DNA of 64,000 nt from Streptomyces mirabilis (lineage in GTDB: Bacteria; Actinomycetota; Actinomycetes; Streptomycetales; Streptomycetaceae). Under the pieces are notes generated by a model. It was given only the letters and a program-made list of their open reading frames with translations, was not told where the DNA came from and ran no database searches. Positions 47,481-55,943 of this stretch are shown here, piece by piece. The position numbers were made by a program, and so were the translations under genes. How positions within the stretch are numbered: the first letter of the stretch is position 1; each line of letters starts with the position of its first letter. The stretch lies in contig NZ_CP074102.1 of the NCBI RefSeq assembly GCF_018310535.1, forward strand, positions 1,426,001-1,490,000, in the 5' to 3' direction.

Positions 47481-48578
47481 TCAGATGTTGGCGCCGCGTG
47501 CCGCCACCCGCCACCGATCCACTTCCACCCCCTGGCGGGCGATCACCAGCTCGTCCGCGAGGTTCACCGGCTGGCAGACGTGGTTGGGGACGACGGCGAG
47601 TACCGCGCCGAGGCGGGGGGCGGGGACGCCCTCCGGGAGGTGGACCACGGCATGGTGCTCCCAGAGGGCGGTGATCGTGGCCTCGGGGTACCGCGGGAGG
47701 TAGCCGTGGCCGGTCACCCACGCGGAGCGGTCCGCGCCGAGGACCTTGCTGCCCGCGTCGAGGACGAAGCGGTCCGGGGCAGGGACGCTGATGACCGTAG
47801 ATGCGGCCGCAAGGGCCAGGTCGTCGACACCGCAGCAGCCCATGGCCAGTTGCTGGGCGTCGTTGAAGACGTAGACGCCGGGACGGAGTTCATCCACCGG
47901 GCCGGGGCGCCAGCGGCCCGCCGTCGGGGTCGAGCCGCCGCTCAACACCCTTGGTTCCAGGCCCAGTTCACGCAGGGCCTCCGCCGCCTCGGCCAGGGCC
48001 CGTTCCTCGTCGCGGGCCGCCCGCTCCCGGGCGTCGGGGTCATGGCCGTATCCGTGCCCGGGGAAGGTGAACGCGCCGAGCACGCTCAGCCCGGCGTCCG
48101 ACGCGGCGCGAGCCACCCGCCCCGCGTCCGCGGCCGGCACCCCGGTCCGCGCCGTCCCGCAGTCCACCTCGACCAGCACCTCCACCGCGCGGTCGCTCCC
48201 GCGCACCGCGTCCCCCAGCCGCCGCGCCGCCTCCACGGAGTCGACGCCGACCCGCAGCGCGACCACGTCGGCCAGTCCGCGCAGGCGCCGCGCCCTGCTC
48301 TCGTCCGGCCAGAGCGGATACGCGATGAACAGGTCGTCCACGCCCGCCGCCGCGAACGCCTCCGCCTCGCTCAGGGTCGCCACCGAAAGCCCGCGCGCGC
48401 CCGCCCGGAGTTGCCGCCCCGCGATCTCCGCGCACTTGTGGCTCTTGGCGTGCGGCCGAAGAGCGAAGCTGCCGGTCCTGGCGGCCTCGGCCATGCGGGC
48501 GATGTTCCGGTCCAGTACGTCGGCGTCCACCACCAGCGCAGGAGTGACGAGCCCTCCGGGCAGTTGCTCAAACATCAC
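47481..48578 (-). CDS. PLP-dependent D-threonine aldolase / D-serine dehydratase-like enzyme
   Basis: The product is 365 residues; ATG 48578 or 48575. The N-terminal alanine-racemase-type barrel has TPALVVDADVLDRNIARMA and the PLP lysine Lys45 in LRPHAKSHK. The C-terminal beta domain has the metal-type motif VVPNHVCQPVNL (His and Cys). The DSD1/D-threonine-aldolase family acts on D-3-hydroxy amino acids. It is divergent from the TetR gene across a palindromic region. Confidence 0.92.
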   Translation of the reverse strand: MMFEQLPGGLVTPALVVDADVLDRNIARMAEAARTGSFALRPHAKSHKCAEIAGRQLRAGARGLSVATLSEAEAFAAAGVDDLFIAYPLWPDESRARRLRGLADVVALRVGVDSVEAARRLGDAVRGSDRAVEVLVEVDCGTARTGVPAADAGRVARAASDAGLSVLGAFTFPGHGYGHDPDARERAARDEERALAEAAEALRELGLEPRVLSGGSTPTAGRWRPGPVDELRPGVYVFNDAQQLAMGCCGVDDLALAAASTVISVPAPDRFVLDAGSKVLGADRSAWVTGHGYLPRYPEATITALWEHHAVVHLPEGVPAPRLGAVLAVVPNHVCQPVNLADELVIARQGVEVDRWRVAARGANI

Positions 48579-48629
48579 TACGTCCTCCCCAGTCCGCTAC
48601 AGCCTCTCACTCCCCACACGCCTGTGTAT

Positions 48630-48660
48630 ATTAGGCCTCCGCCTAGGGCTCCTAGGTAAT
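48630..48660. promoter_or_regulatory. palindromic operator-like sequence between the PLP enzyme and TetR genes
   Basis: The segment ATTAGGCCTCCGCCTAGG...CCTAGGTAAT has three related half-sites (TTAGG, CCTAGG, CCTAGG) set as inverted pairs, with CCTAGGGCTCCTAGG as a clear core. It lies about 55 bp before the TetR start and is AT-richer at its ends, which suits a promoter/operator shared by both divergent genes. Confidence 0.5.
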
Positions 48661-48713
48661 CAGCAAGACAAGCCGGATAGACCAGACAAGCCAGTGCTCC
48701 AGAGGTGGTCCCC

Positions 48714-49307
48714 ATGGTCCGTGCCGGGCTCACGGCCGACCGTGTCGTCGAGGCCGCGGCCGATCTCGCCGACGAGGTCGGGTTCGAGAACGTCACCCTG
48801 TCCGCGTTGGCGCGCCGGTTCGGGGTGAAGGACGCGAGCCTGTACTCGCACGTCAAGAACCTGCAGGATCTGCGGACGCGGGTCGCCCTGCTGGCCGCGG
48901 GCGAGATGATCGACGGGATCGCCACGGCGGTCGCGGGGCGGGCCGGCAAGGACGCCCTAGTCGCCTTCGCGGGTGCCTACCGGACGTACGCGCTCGCACA
49001 CCCCGGCCGCTACGCGGCCACGCACACGCCGATCGACCCCGCCGTCGGCGCCGCGTCCGACGCGTTCCGGCGTACCGCCGAGATCACCTACGGCATGCTC
49101 CACGCGTACGGCCTGGCCGAGCCCGACCTCACCGACGCCGTACGGCTGTTGCGCAGCACCTTCCACGGCTTCTGCGCCTTGGAGGCGATCGGCGGCTTTC
49201 ACGCGGCCAGGGACGTGCAGACCTCGTGGGAGCGGGCCCTCGACGGCCTGCACACGGCCCTGGAGCACTGGCCACGGAGCGAGCGGAAGGAAGAGGATCA
49301 TGCGTGA
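48714..49307 (+). CDS. TetR-family transcriptional regulator
   Basis: The product is 197 residues from the ATG at 48714 (MVPM upstream is a weaker start). The N-terminal helix-turn-helix is VVEAAADLADEVGFENVTLSALARRFGVKDASLYSHVKN. The C-terminal domain has the WHG-type pattern LRSTFHGFCALEAIGGF. It is followed with an 8-nt overlap by the alpha/beta hydrolase gene and divergent from the PLP gene; it likely controls both. Confidence 0.93.
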   Translation: MVRAGLTADRVVEAAADLADEVGFENVTLSALARRFGVKDASLYSHVKNLQDLRTRVALLAAGEMIDGIATAVAGRAGKDALVAFAGAYRTYALAHPGRYAATHTPIDPAVGAASDAFRRTAEITYGMLHAYGLAEPDLTDAVRLLRSTFHGFCALEAIGGFHAARDVQTSWERALDGLHTALEHWPRSERKEEDHA

Positions 49308-50088
49308 GGGGCACTACGACGTGAGCGGCAGCGGGCCGCTGTTGCTGATCATTCCCGGCGGGGCCGGTCACCCCATGGGGCTGGAGGGCGCCGTCGCGCG
49401 TCTCTCCGAGCGGTTCACCGTGGTGACGTACGACCCGCTCGGCCTGTCCCGCGCCCCGCTCGACGGGCCGGTCGGGGACCAGCGGGTCGAGGTGTGGAGC
49501 GACCGCGCCCACCAGCTTCTCGACTCCCTCCTTCCGGACGGCGAGTCCGCCTACGTCTTCGGGAGCAGTTCCGGCGGGATCGTCGCCCTCGACCTGCTGG
49601 CCCGTTACCCGGAACGGCTGCGGCGCGTGGTCGCGCACGAGCCGCCGAGCATCGGCGTGCTGCCGGACGCGGTCCGGCAGCACGCGATGATCACGGAGGT
49701 GTACGAGATCCACCGTACGGAGGGGGTGGAGGCGGCGACGGCCCGGCTCGGCGCCGGTCTGGAGGGCCGGAGTTGGGAGCCCGGTCCACGCCCCTCATCC
49801 GCTGTCGCCAACGGGGGTGAGAGCACGCAGAACACGCCGATGGACATCTTCCTCGGCCACGTCCTGCGCCCCTTCACCTCCCACGCCCTGGACCTGGACG
49901 CCCTGAAGGGTCTGTCCTCCCGGCTCACGCTCGGTGCCGGAAGCGACTCCCGAGGCCAACTCCCCTTCCGCACCGCCGCCTTGCTCGCCGAGCTCAGCGG
50001 CGGTGACTTCGTCGAGTTCCCCGGCGGCCACCTCGGCGTCCTCCAGCACCCGGTCGCCTTCGCGAACCGGCTCACCGAGGCGCTGTGA
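49300..50088 (+). CDS. alpha/beta hydrolase
   Basis: The product is 262 residues from an ATG 8 nt inside the TetR end. The oxyanion region is IIPGGAGHP, the nucleophile elbow is FGSSSGGIVAL (Ser), and the catalytic His is in FPGGHLGVL. The Asp lies about 30 residues before the His region. It is a soluble esterase-like enzyme with unknown substrate. The last about 200 bp have a shortened copy at 51387-51485. Confidence 0.92.
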   Translation: MREGHYDVSGSGPLLLIIPGGAGHPMGLEGAVARLSERFTVVTYDPLGLSRAPLDGPVGDQRVEVWSDRAHQLLDSLLPDGESAYVFGSSSGGIVALDLLARYPERLRRVVAHEPPSIGVLPDAVRQHAMITEVYEIHRTEGVEAATARLGAGLEGRSWEPGPRPSSAVANGGESTQNTPMDIFLGHVLRPFTSHALDLDALKGLSSRLTLGAGSDSRGQLPFRTAALLAELSGGDFVEFPGGHLGVLQHPVAFANRLTEAL

Positions 50089-50109
50089 GTCGCCCGGCGG
50101 AGGGAGGGA

Positions 50110-50619
50110 TCAACCAGGCGCCGCGAAGAGCTGTACTGAGTACTTTCCGCTGACGGCAACGCCGGTGTCCGTGAACGAGCAGTTGACGATGTTGTCCTTG
50201 TGTCCCTTTGTGCTGCTCATCCAGCCGTCGACGACCTGCTTGGCGCTGGAGTCTCCCCAGGACATGTTCTCCGCTGACGGCCCCGCGTTGTAGCCGGCGT
50301 CCTTGATGCGCTGTTGGGGCGAGGAGCCGTCGGAGCCTGTGTGCGTTGTGATGTTGTTCTTGTCGGCGTCGTCCGCGAAGACCTTGGCGGCGTGGGTCAG
50401 CTGCGCGTTCTCGTGGAGGGCGGGGCAGTCGGCCTTGGCGCGTTCGGCGTTGACCAGTTGCAGGATCTCGCCGGGCGAGGTCTGCAGGGCGCGCGGCACG
50501 GCGGCGGGGACGGTGACCGTCGCCGCGGCGCCTGCGGCGGCCGCTCCGGTGAGCACCAGCAGAGGGGCCGCACACGCGGCAACGCAGACACGACGTATTC
50601 GATTGCTCTTGGTTCGCAC
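50110..50619 (-). CDS. secreted CAP-domain (SCP/PR-1) protein, copy 1
   Basis: The start is a GTG at 50619 with GAAAGGG six bases upstream. The product is 169 residues with a signal peptide (RRVCVAACAAPLLVLTGAAAAGA) and a CAP domain: ILQLVNAERAKADCPALHENAQLTHAAKVFADD, HTGSDGS, ENMSWGDSS, GHKDNIVNCSFTDTGVAVS. The HxxTG and SxENM positions are the CAP marks. CAP proteins are extracellular with varied, mostly unclear roles. A second copy lies at 51493-52017; the signal peptides are the same and the mature parts are only about half identical. Confidence 0.92.
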   Translation of the reverse strand: MRTKSNRIRRVCVAACAAPLLVLTGAAAAGAAATVTVPAAVPRALQTSPGEILQLVNAERAKADCPALHENAQLTHAAKVFADDADKNNITTHTGSDGSSPQQRIKDAGYNAGPSAENMSWGDSSAKQVVDGWMSSTKGHKDNIVNCSFTDTGVAVSGKYSVQLFAAPG

Positions 50620-50816
50620 GGGATTCCCTTTCGTCAGGGGCGGTCGGCAGCTCCCCGACATCGCGTGCGACGCAACGCGAGGAACGTGACGGCACCCTCC
50701 CCGCCCTTGGCCGTCACCAGCCCGCGGCCTCTTTCGCCGCTCGGGTGAGGGGCATGACAACGCCTCCTCGTACAACATCCACACTAAGCCCCACCACGCG
50801 GGCCCACGACTCGGGC
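50539..50816. repeat. 278-bp near-identical leader repeat, copy 1
   Basis: This block and 51937-52214 differ at three positions by my reading. It covers the first 27 or so signal-peptide codons of the CAP gene, its ribosome site and the region up to the promoter. It carries the 13-codon leader ORF and the hairpin TGACGGC...GCCGTCA. The mature parts of the two CAP genes are much more diverged. Confidence 0.85.
50714..50755 (-). CDS. 13-codon leader ORF upstream of CAP copy 1
   Basis: An ATG with a perfect AGGAGG seven bases upstream starts MPLTRAAKEAAGW and ends TGA, 95 bp before the CAP start. Its stop codon is the first part of a hairpin TGACGGC...GCCGTCA. The second copy changes one residue (MPLTRVAKEAAGW). 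The product is too short for normal gene calling; it may be an upstream regulatory ORF. Translation is inferred from the ribosome site only. Confidence 0.45.
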   Translation of the reverse strand: MPLTRAAKEAAGW

Positions 50817-51386
50817 GGCCCCCGGCGACACTGCGGGACCAACTCGCCGTCTCCGCCCAGGCGTTGAGAAGCCGCGCAATCACGTATGTGTGACGGATGC
50901 CGGGACGGCGACAGCGGTGGCGACTCCCAAGCGAAGGCCTCCCCGTCGACCGCCCTGTGCGTGCCGGTTCACCGTGGTACGTCGATCGGGGAACGGGCGC
51001 GGACGACAACCGGCGCCGCCGGCACTGGCATCAGAGGCGCGTGTCGGTATCTGCGGATTGGACGTCGTGATCGCCATGGCGAGGCGGAGACCGCGGTGCC
51101 AACCCAGGAGACGACGTTCGGCAACGCGAAGGCCGACGTTCTGGAGCACTTCGCCCCGGACTTACAGCGCGGTGACTTCGTCCGTACGATCCTCGAGTCA
51201 CCGTGGAAGGAGTAGTCACCGGCCCGGTCGAGGTCTTCATGACCGCCAATCGCTACGGTGCGGACTACGACGTCCGAGTCGTCTCGCCCACCGGTGCCGG
51301 CGTCGTCACCCCCGAGCGGGTGACCTCCGTGCGCGCGGGGGCGTTCGTTCTCGCCGCGACCGGTGTCATGGACGGTCGGCGCGCCG
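50817..51386. other. 570-bp spacer with gene debris between the two CAP genes
   Basis: The stretch has no intact gene. At 51215-51330 a frame with VVTGPVEVFMTANRYGADYDVRVVSPTG resembles the DJ-1/PfpI N-terminal domain of GlxA-type AraC regulators; it is listed separately. Near 51142-51215 a short frame (LEHFAPDLQRGDFVRTILESPWKE) is not recognised. Confidence 0.5.
51215..51330 (+). pseudogene. fragment of a GlxA-like (DJ-1/PfpI) gene
   Basis: The frame encodes GPVEVFMTANRYGADYDVRVVSPTGAGVV, which looks like the start of the DJ-1/PfpI domain of GlxA-family regulators (the pattern ...GPxEVFxxANR...YxVRxVSPxG). It breaks off within about 40 codons. This is pattern recognition without a database check. 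Confidence 0.4.
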
Positions 51387-51485
51387 CCACGCCCTGGGCC
51401 TGGACGCCCTGAAGGGTCTGTCCTCCCGGCTCGTGCCCCCTTCCGGCTGACCGAGGCGCTCGCGCCCGTGGCGGCGACCGAATAG
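51387..51485 (+). pseudogene. scar of a duplicated alpha/beta hydrolase 3' end
   Basis: CCACGCCCTGGGCCTGGACG and the following bases to 51432 match the hydrolase at about 49881-49926 with a single mismatch (in 46 nt). After a deletion, CCGGCTGACCGAGGCGCT matches its last codons (50068-50085). Thus the hydrolase-CAP pair was duplicated and the second hydrolase was then deleted to a scar. Confidence 0.8.
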
Positions 51486-51492
51486 GCCCCTG

Positions 51493-52017
51493 CTACATGG
51501 GAATCCCGAAGAGCTGAACCGCGTAATCGCCGGACGTGCCGACGCCGGTCTCCGTGAAGCTGCAGTTCAGCATGGTGCGCTTGTGCGCGGCGCTGCCGAG
51601 CCAGCCGTCGACATGGGCCTTCGACGAGTTGTAGCCGGGTCCGGAGACGTTCTCGCCCCAGCTTCGCCAGTTGTAGCCGACGCGCTCGAGCCGGGTCTCC
51701 TCGTTGGATCCGTCGGACCCCGTGTGACCGGTCAGATGGTGCGCGGCCATGTCGTTCGCATGGGTCTGGGCGGCCTGGGTGAGTTTCGCGTTCTCCTTCA
51801 GGGCCGGGCAACCCGCCTTGCCGCGCTCATCGTTGACCAGGGACAGGATCTCGCTCGCGGAACTCTGTTCCGAGACGCCGGGACGAGCGAGTGGCGCGGC
51901 GCCTGTCGGCGTCGTCGCCGCCACGGCACCGGCTCCGGCCGCTCCGGTGAGCACCAGCAGAGGGGCCGCACACGCGGCAACGCAGACACGACGTATTCGA
52001 TTGCTCTTGGTTCGCAC
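51493..52017 (-). CDS. secreted CAP-domain (SCP/PR-1) protein, copy 2
   Basis: The start is a GTG at 52017 in the same leader context as copy 1. The product is 174 residues with the same signal peptide (RRVCVAACAAPLLVLTGAAGAGA) and a CAP domain: ILSLVNDERGKAGCPALKENAKLTQAAQTHANDMAAHH, then HTGSDGS, SWGENVSGPGYNSSKAHVDGW, AHKRTMLNCSFTETGVGTS. The mature domain differs from copy 1 at many positions while the signal and leader are the same. It is extracellular; the role is unknown. Confidence 0.92.
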   Translation of the reverse strand: MRTKSNRIRRVCVAACAAPLLVLTGAAGAGAVAATTPTGAAPLARPGVSEQSSASEILSLVNDERGKAGCPALKENAKLTQAAQTHANDMAAHHLTGHTGSDGSNEETRLERVGYNWRSWGENVSGPGYNSSKAHVDGWLGSAAHKRTMLNCSFTETGVGTSGDYAVQLFGIPM

Positions 52018-52214
52018 GGGATTCCCTTTCGTCAGGGGCGGTCGGCAGCTCCCCGACATCGCGTGCGACGCAACGCGAGGAACGTGACGGCACCCTCCCC
52101 GCCCTTGGCCGTCACCAGCCCGCGGCCTCTTTCGCCACTCGGGTGAGGGGCATGACAACGCCTCCTCGTACAACATCCACACTAAGCCCCGCCACGCGGG
52201 CCCACGAGTCGGGC
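51937..52214. repeat. 278-bp near-identical leader repeat, copy 2
   Basis: This is the same block as 50539-50816, with three single-base differences by my reading (in the leader ORF codon 6, and two in the upstream region). It ends within about 200 bp of the CAP start codon, past which the sequences are unrelated. Confidence 0.85.
52112..52153 (-). CDS. 13-codon leader ORF upstream of CAP copy 2
   Basis: The sequence reads MPLTRVAKEAAGW with the same AGGAGG ribosome site and the same following hairpin as copy 1. The frame has survived the duplication, but with only three differences in the block this is weak evidence of selection. Confidence 0.45.
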   Translation of the reverse strand: MPLTRVAKEAAGW

Positions 52215-52759
52215 CGACGTGCCGGAGGCGACGGTCTCCGCGCAGGTCAAGAAGGTGCAGCAGGCTTAAGAACTCGGTGCCTTTCGTGGTCCAGACGTCA
52301 CGCTGTTGAGGTGGATCCTGATCTCTGTCCCGACTTCGTCGCTGCGGGCAGCTTGGCCGCTGCTCTGGAGCGACTGGCAGCCGAGCCGGCATGGATCGAC
52401 ATCAGACCTCGGGGACGTCGTCGTGGCGGCAGTGGCACGGGGAGAGGGCAGGAGCTTGAGCGAACTGCACGAGCTCTTCCCCTTGAGGCGCCAGCACCAA
52501 GCCCCGGGCCGGTGGGCCCGGGGCTTCGCCGTGCTTCTGTCACCGGCGGGTTCCACGACCGGTCAGCGGCGGTGTCACGGTCAGACGCGTCGTTGCCGGG
52601 CGTGTCTTTCGCCTCGGCCATGAGGACTGTGACGACGTTCTCAAGGACGTCGCCGTGCCGTCCGGATCTGTCGGCTCGTGCTCAGAGCTCTGCGCGATCC
52701 AGCGAAGCCTTGGTCGGCGCGGAGGTCATCCCGCGGCCGACCGCGTGGTGTGGGTGGGC
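52215..52759. other. 545-bp spacer with a strong hairpin
   Basis: No gene is convincing. A short frame ending at 52269 (DVPEATVSAQVKKVQQA) may be the tail of a lost gene. Around 52320-52480 two neighbouring frames alternate protein-like sequence (VDPDLCPDFVAAGSLAAALERLAAEPAW, then AAVARGEGRSLSELHELFP), which suggests a decayed gene. The palindrome at 52499-52526 stands in the middle. Confidence 0.45.
52499..52526. terminator. perfect 12-bp stem hairpin
   Basis: AAGCCCCGGGCC and GGCCCGGGGCTT pair around GGTG. It is a typical bidirectional terminator shape in Streptomyces, here in the spacer downstream of the secreted protease (minus strand). Confidence 0.6.
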
Positions 52760-54775
52760 TCAGGAGGTCGGGGCGACGAGCATGCGTTCGGTTCCCAGCT
52801 GGTTGGCGAGGGTATCGGTGTACATGGTGGTCTCGCCGTCGGACCAGCGGATGACGAGGTCGTCGGTACGGCCGTTGCCGGTGAAGTCGCCGGTCGTCAG
52901 GGCCGCGTCGCGCTTCCAGAGCCCGTTGGGGTCCAGGATGCGATGCTCGCCGCCGAGGCCCGAGGTCGTCGTACCGACGTAGTTGTCGAGCTCGCCGTCG
53001 GTCCAGCGCACCATGAGGTCCCATTTCTGGTTGCCGGAGAACTCACCGGCCGTCAGGAGTGTGGCGTCCCGCCAGGTGTCGTTCTTCGGCTTCAGCTGGT
53101 GCTCCTGGCCGAAGGTGCCGGCGCTGACGTTCGTGTAGAGGGTCAGCTCACCGTCGACCCAGTGCACGACGAGGTCGGTGACGTACTTCGAGGCGGCGAA
53201 GCGGCCCGCGGCGATCTGAGTCGCGTTCTTCCAGAGGTCGTTGGGTTCGATCATCTGGGTGCCGGCCCAGTTCAGTCCTTTGGAGCCGACGTCGCCGTAC
53301 AGTGTCACCTCGCCGTCGACCCAGCGGACCAGCAGGTCGAACTGGTTGGACCCGGTGAAGTCGCCCGCCGTGATGGTCTTGGCGTTCTTCCACGTGGAGT
53401 TCTTGGGCAGCAGCTGTCGCTCGGGATCGTAGCCGCCGTGTCCGTTGCCGGGGTAGAGCGTGACCTCGCCGTCGGACCAGACCACGATCATGTCGCTGTG
53501 GCCGGTCTGGCGGAAGTCGCCCGAGGCCATCAGGTTGGCGTTCTGCCAGGTGGTCGCCGCGCCGGGCAGCCAGGGGTCTCCGGACGGCTGGTACGGCGGC
53601 TTGTTGTCATCCACTTTCCGATGCGCGGCGGCGTCGGCGAACAGGTCCTGGGCGTCCTTGCCGTAGATCGGTGAGTAGGTCACCCAGTCGTCGTTGGCGT
53701 CGTTGCCACCGCCGTGGTATCCGCCGGTGTTGCCGATGACCTTGCCGGTGCCGTTGGTGCTGTTGTAGTCCTCGATCCACGGGCCGCCGGAAACGCCACC
53801 GTAGAAGCCGGTGCAGGTCATGCGCATCTGTCGGAAGCCTGGCAGCTGGGAGGTGCTGACGGGGCAGCGGACCGGTACGTGGTCGGGGTTGACACCGACG
53901 TCGTCGGGATAGCCGATGACGGTGACCTTGTGGTTGTAGCTGCTGGTCGGGGTGAAGGTCAAAGCCCCCGTGACGTCCTCCACCTTGCCCCGCGTGTTGG
54001 GGTCTACCTGCGCGAAGGCCAGGTCCAAGTCGGAGGTCGGTTTCTTGGTGTTCGCCTCGTAGCGCGGGTCTATGTACAGGCGGGACACCGGGTAGACGCC
54101 GGACGGCTGCTCGACGGCGGACCTGCCTATGCGGTACTGCGGAACGAAGATGCGGTGGGTGGCCCTCTCCAGGCCACGGCCGCAGTGTCCGGCGGTCAGG
54201 ACGATGTCCTTGGCGGCCGTGTGTACGACGCTGCCGGTGCAGTACGTCTTCGGGCCGCCGAGCGGCTTGCCGTCGAAGAAGAACGTGCCCACCATCGGGT
54301 GGCCGAGGAAGTGCTCCGGGGTGGGGGTGCCCGATGGCGGCGGCTGGTGCGCGACGGCGGCGCCAGCCGTGATGCCGTGCTTCGATACGGCCGAAGCGGG
54401 GGCCGGCGGGGAGTCGATCGGGACCGCGTTGTCCATGCGGTCCGCCGTCCAGTACTTCTCTTCCTCGCTCAGACTCGGCCCCTCCGAGGGGGAGGGAGAG
54501 GAGGTTGGCTCGGCGGACTGCGTCGAGGACGCCGAGGGCGTGGCGGAGTCGGTCGGCTCACCGGCCCCCGCGACCGTCGACGGCGCCGAGGGTGCCGGCG
54601 AGTTCGGCGGGACCTGATGCCCGGTGCTGGGAGCCGCCGGCGATGCGGAGGCCGTCGGTGGGGCGGAGGGCGCTGATGCCGGATGGCCCGTCGCGGCCGA
54701 TGCTGTCCCGGCGCCGAGAACGCCGACGCCCAGTCCTAGCGCCAGGGCTGGAATCCATCTGTGTCTGGAACGCAA
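52760..54775 (-). CDS. secreted trypsin-like serine protease with C-terminal FG-GAP/VCBS-like repeats
   Basis: I start at a TTG (54775) after GGAAAGG; the neighbouring TTG 54778 is equivalent, giving 671 residues. The signal peptide is RSRHRWIPALALGLGVGVLGAG. A Pro/Ser/Thr-rich linker runs to about 120. The chymotrypsin-fold domain has His197 (LTAGHCG), Asp249 or Asp251 (TSDLDLAFA) and Ser329 (GGVSGGPW). From about 410 to the end are five or six repeats of the form W-x-x-A...GDF-x-G...DL-x-x-R-W-x-DGE-x-x-x-Y, like FG-GAP beta-propeller blades. It is an extracellular protease whose repeat domain may bind a surface or substrate. Confidence 0.88.
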   Translation of the reverse strand: MRSRHRWIPALALGLGVGVLGAGTASAATGHPASAPSAPPTASASPAAPSTGHQVPPNSPAPSAPSTVAGAGEPTDSATPSASSTQSAEPTSSPSPSEGPSLSEEEKYWTADRMDNAVPIDSPPAPASAVSKHGITAGAAVAHQPPPSGTPTPEHFLGHPMVGTFFFDGKPLGGPKTYCTGSVVHTAAKDIVLTAGHCGRGLERATHRIFVPQYRIGRSAVEQPSGVYPVSRLYIDPRYEANTKKPTSDLDLAFAQVDPNTRGKVEDVTGALTFTPTSSYNHKVTVIGYPDDVGVNPDHVPVRCPVSTSQLPGFRQMRMTCTGFYGGVSGGPWIEDYNSTNGTGKVIGNTGGYHGGGNDANDDWVTYSPIYGKDAQDLFADAAAHRKVDDNKPPYQPSGDPWLPGAATTWQNANLMASGDFRQTGHSDMIVVWSDGEVTLYPGNGHGGYDPERQLLPKNSTWKNAKTITAGDFTGSNQFDLLVRWVDGEVTLYGDVGSKGLNWAGTQMIEPNDLWKNATQIAAGRFAASKYVTDLVVHWVDGELTLYTNVSAGTFGQEHQLKPKNDTWRDATLLTAGEFSGNQKWDLMVRWTDGELDNYVGTTTSGLGGEHRILDPNGLWKRDAALTTGDFTGNGRTDDLVIRWSDGETTMYTDTLANQLGTERMLVAPTS

Positions 54776-54897
54776 CAAGGTGCCTTTCCGTCTAGTAGGG
54801 GGCCGTACGGTGAGCGCGCCCCAAACTTCCCTTTGTCGTACATATGTTCGATGACACTGCACTATCGAGTAACAACTGACAAGTCGTCAAATAAGAG

Positions 54898-55794
54898 ATG
54901 GGCGAGGCGATGGACCGACTCCGCAAGACCGCGTGGGCGGCACTCCCTCTCCTGCTGCCCTTTCTGGCAGCCGGGTCGGCCTCGGCCTCCCCGCTCGAGT
55001 CTTCCCTCCCGTTCGGAAGCGTCCGGTCGGTGCATCCCGGCGACACACTGACGGTCAATGCCAAGACCGGCGAGGCCAGTTACGCCGAGACCATCACTTC
55101 ATCCGCGTTCATCAGGGCAGGGAAGCTGCGGATGATGGATCCGCTGCTGACCACCACCGTGACCGTCGCCTGCGATACCCGGCCCGGCACCTACCCGGTC
55201 CTGCTGCACGGCGCCGGAGACGTGGGCCCGCAGGAGCATCCGTTCCGTTGGGCACGCGTACGCGTCGAAGCCACCGACGAGGCGGCACGCCGCGTCTGCC
55301 GGAACAAGGTCCAGAAACTGCCCCCGCCCAGCCTGGAGGAACGCTGGGCTCCCGACAGCACGTGGCCCCAGTCGGAATGGGACGTGCGGACCTTCCGGGC
55401 CGGCAGCCGGATCACGATCACTGACAACTATGACGAGGGATCGGACGGTGACATCACCCTCACCTCCCGCGCATTCACCGACCGCTCCGTCCTGCGCGGA
55501 GCCAGAGCCGTCCTGACCGCCACCACCACCCTCAGATGCGACTCCGCACCCGGCCTCTATGTCGTTTACCGGCATGACGCCGACCAGGCCGGCCCCGACA
55601 AACCATGGGCCCGTCTGCGTATCGCCTCCGCCGCACCCGGAAAAGCCTGCGCTGCTCAGCAAGCCGCAAAGCACTCAGCCGGGACATCCCGCACCAGCAC
55701 GGTGGCCTGGGCCGCGGGCGGCGTACTCCTCGCCGCCGCAGCCGGCGCCGCACTACTTCTGCGGGCCAAATCCCGCCGCACACACCCCGCCTGA
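54898..55794 (+). CDS. secreted membrane-anchored protein with two related domains
   Basis: The product is 298 residues; ATG 54898 or 54910. A signal peptide (AWAALPLLLPFLAAGSASA) precedes two Ig-like stretches of about 95 residues each (35-130 and 140-245). Each has the pattern R-x-G-x-x-x-x-V/I-T...TS-x-AF...L-T-T-T-V-x-C-x-T/S-x-PG-x-Y-x-V, so an internal duplication. A C-terminal transmembrane helix (TVAWAAGGVLLAAAAGAALLL) and basic tail follow. There is no catalytic motif. It is divergent from the protease by 122 bp and may be co-regulated. The function is unknown. Confidence 0.75.
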   Translation: MGEAMDRLRKTAWAALPLLLPFLAAGSASASPLESSLPFGSVRSVHPGDTLTVNAKTGEASYAETITSSAFIRAGKLRMMDPLLTTTVTVACDTRPGTYPVLLHGAGDVGPQEHPFRWARVRVEATDEAARRVCRNKVQKLPPPSLEERWAPDSTWPQSEWDVRTFRAGSRITITDNYDEGSDGDITLTSRAFTDRSVLRGARAVLTATTTLRCDSAPGLYVVYRHDADQAGPDKPWARLRIASAAPGKACAAQQAAKHSAGTSRTSTVAWAAGGVLLAAAAGAALLLRAKSRRTHPA

Positions 55795-55943
55795 GCGCGC
55801 CTCGCCTGGAGCGCCCAGATGCGATCGAGTATCAGGGCGCACGGCGACGCAGTCGCCAACGCTGCTGCTGATCACCGCGGTGGGCTGTGGTGGGTGGTCC
55901 GACGCGAGGACGCACGGAGGGTTCGCCGGCGCTGGTGTGGTGA

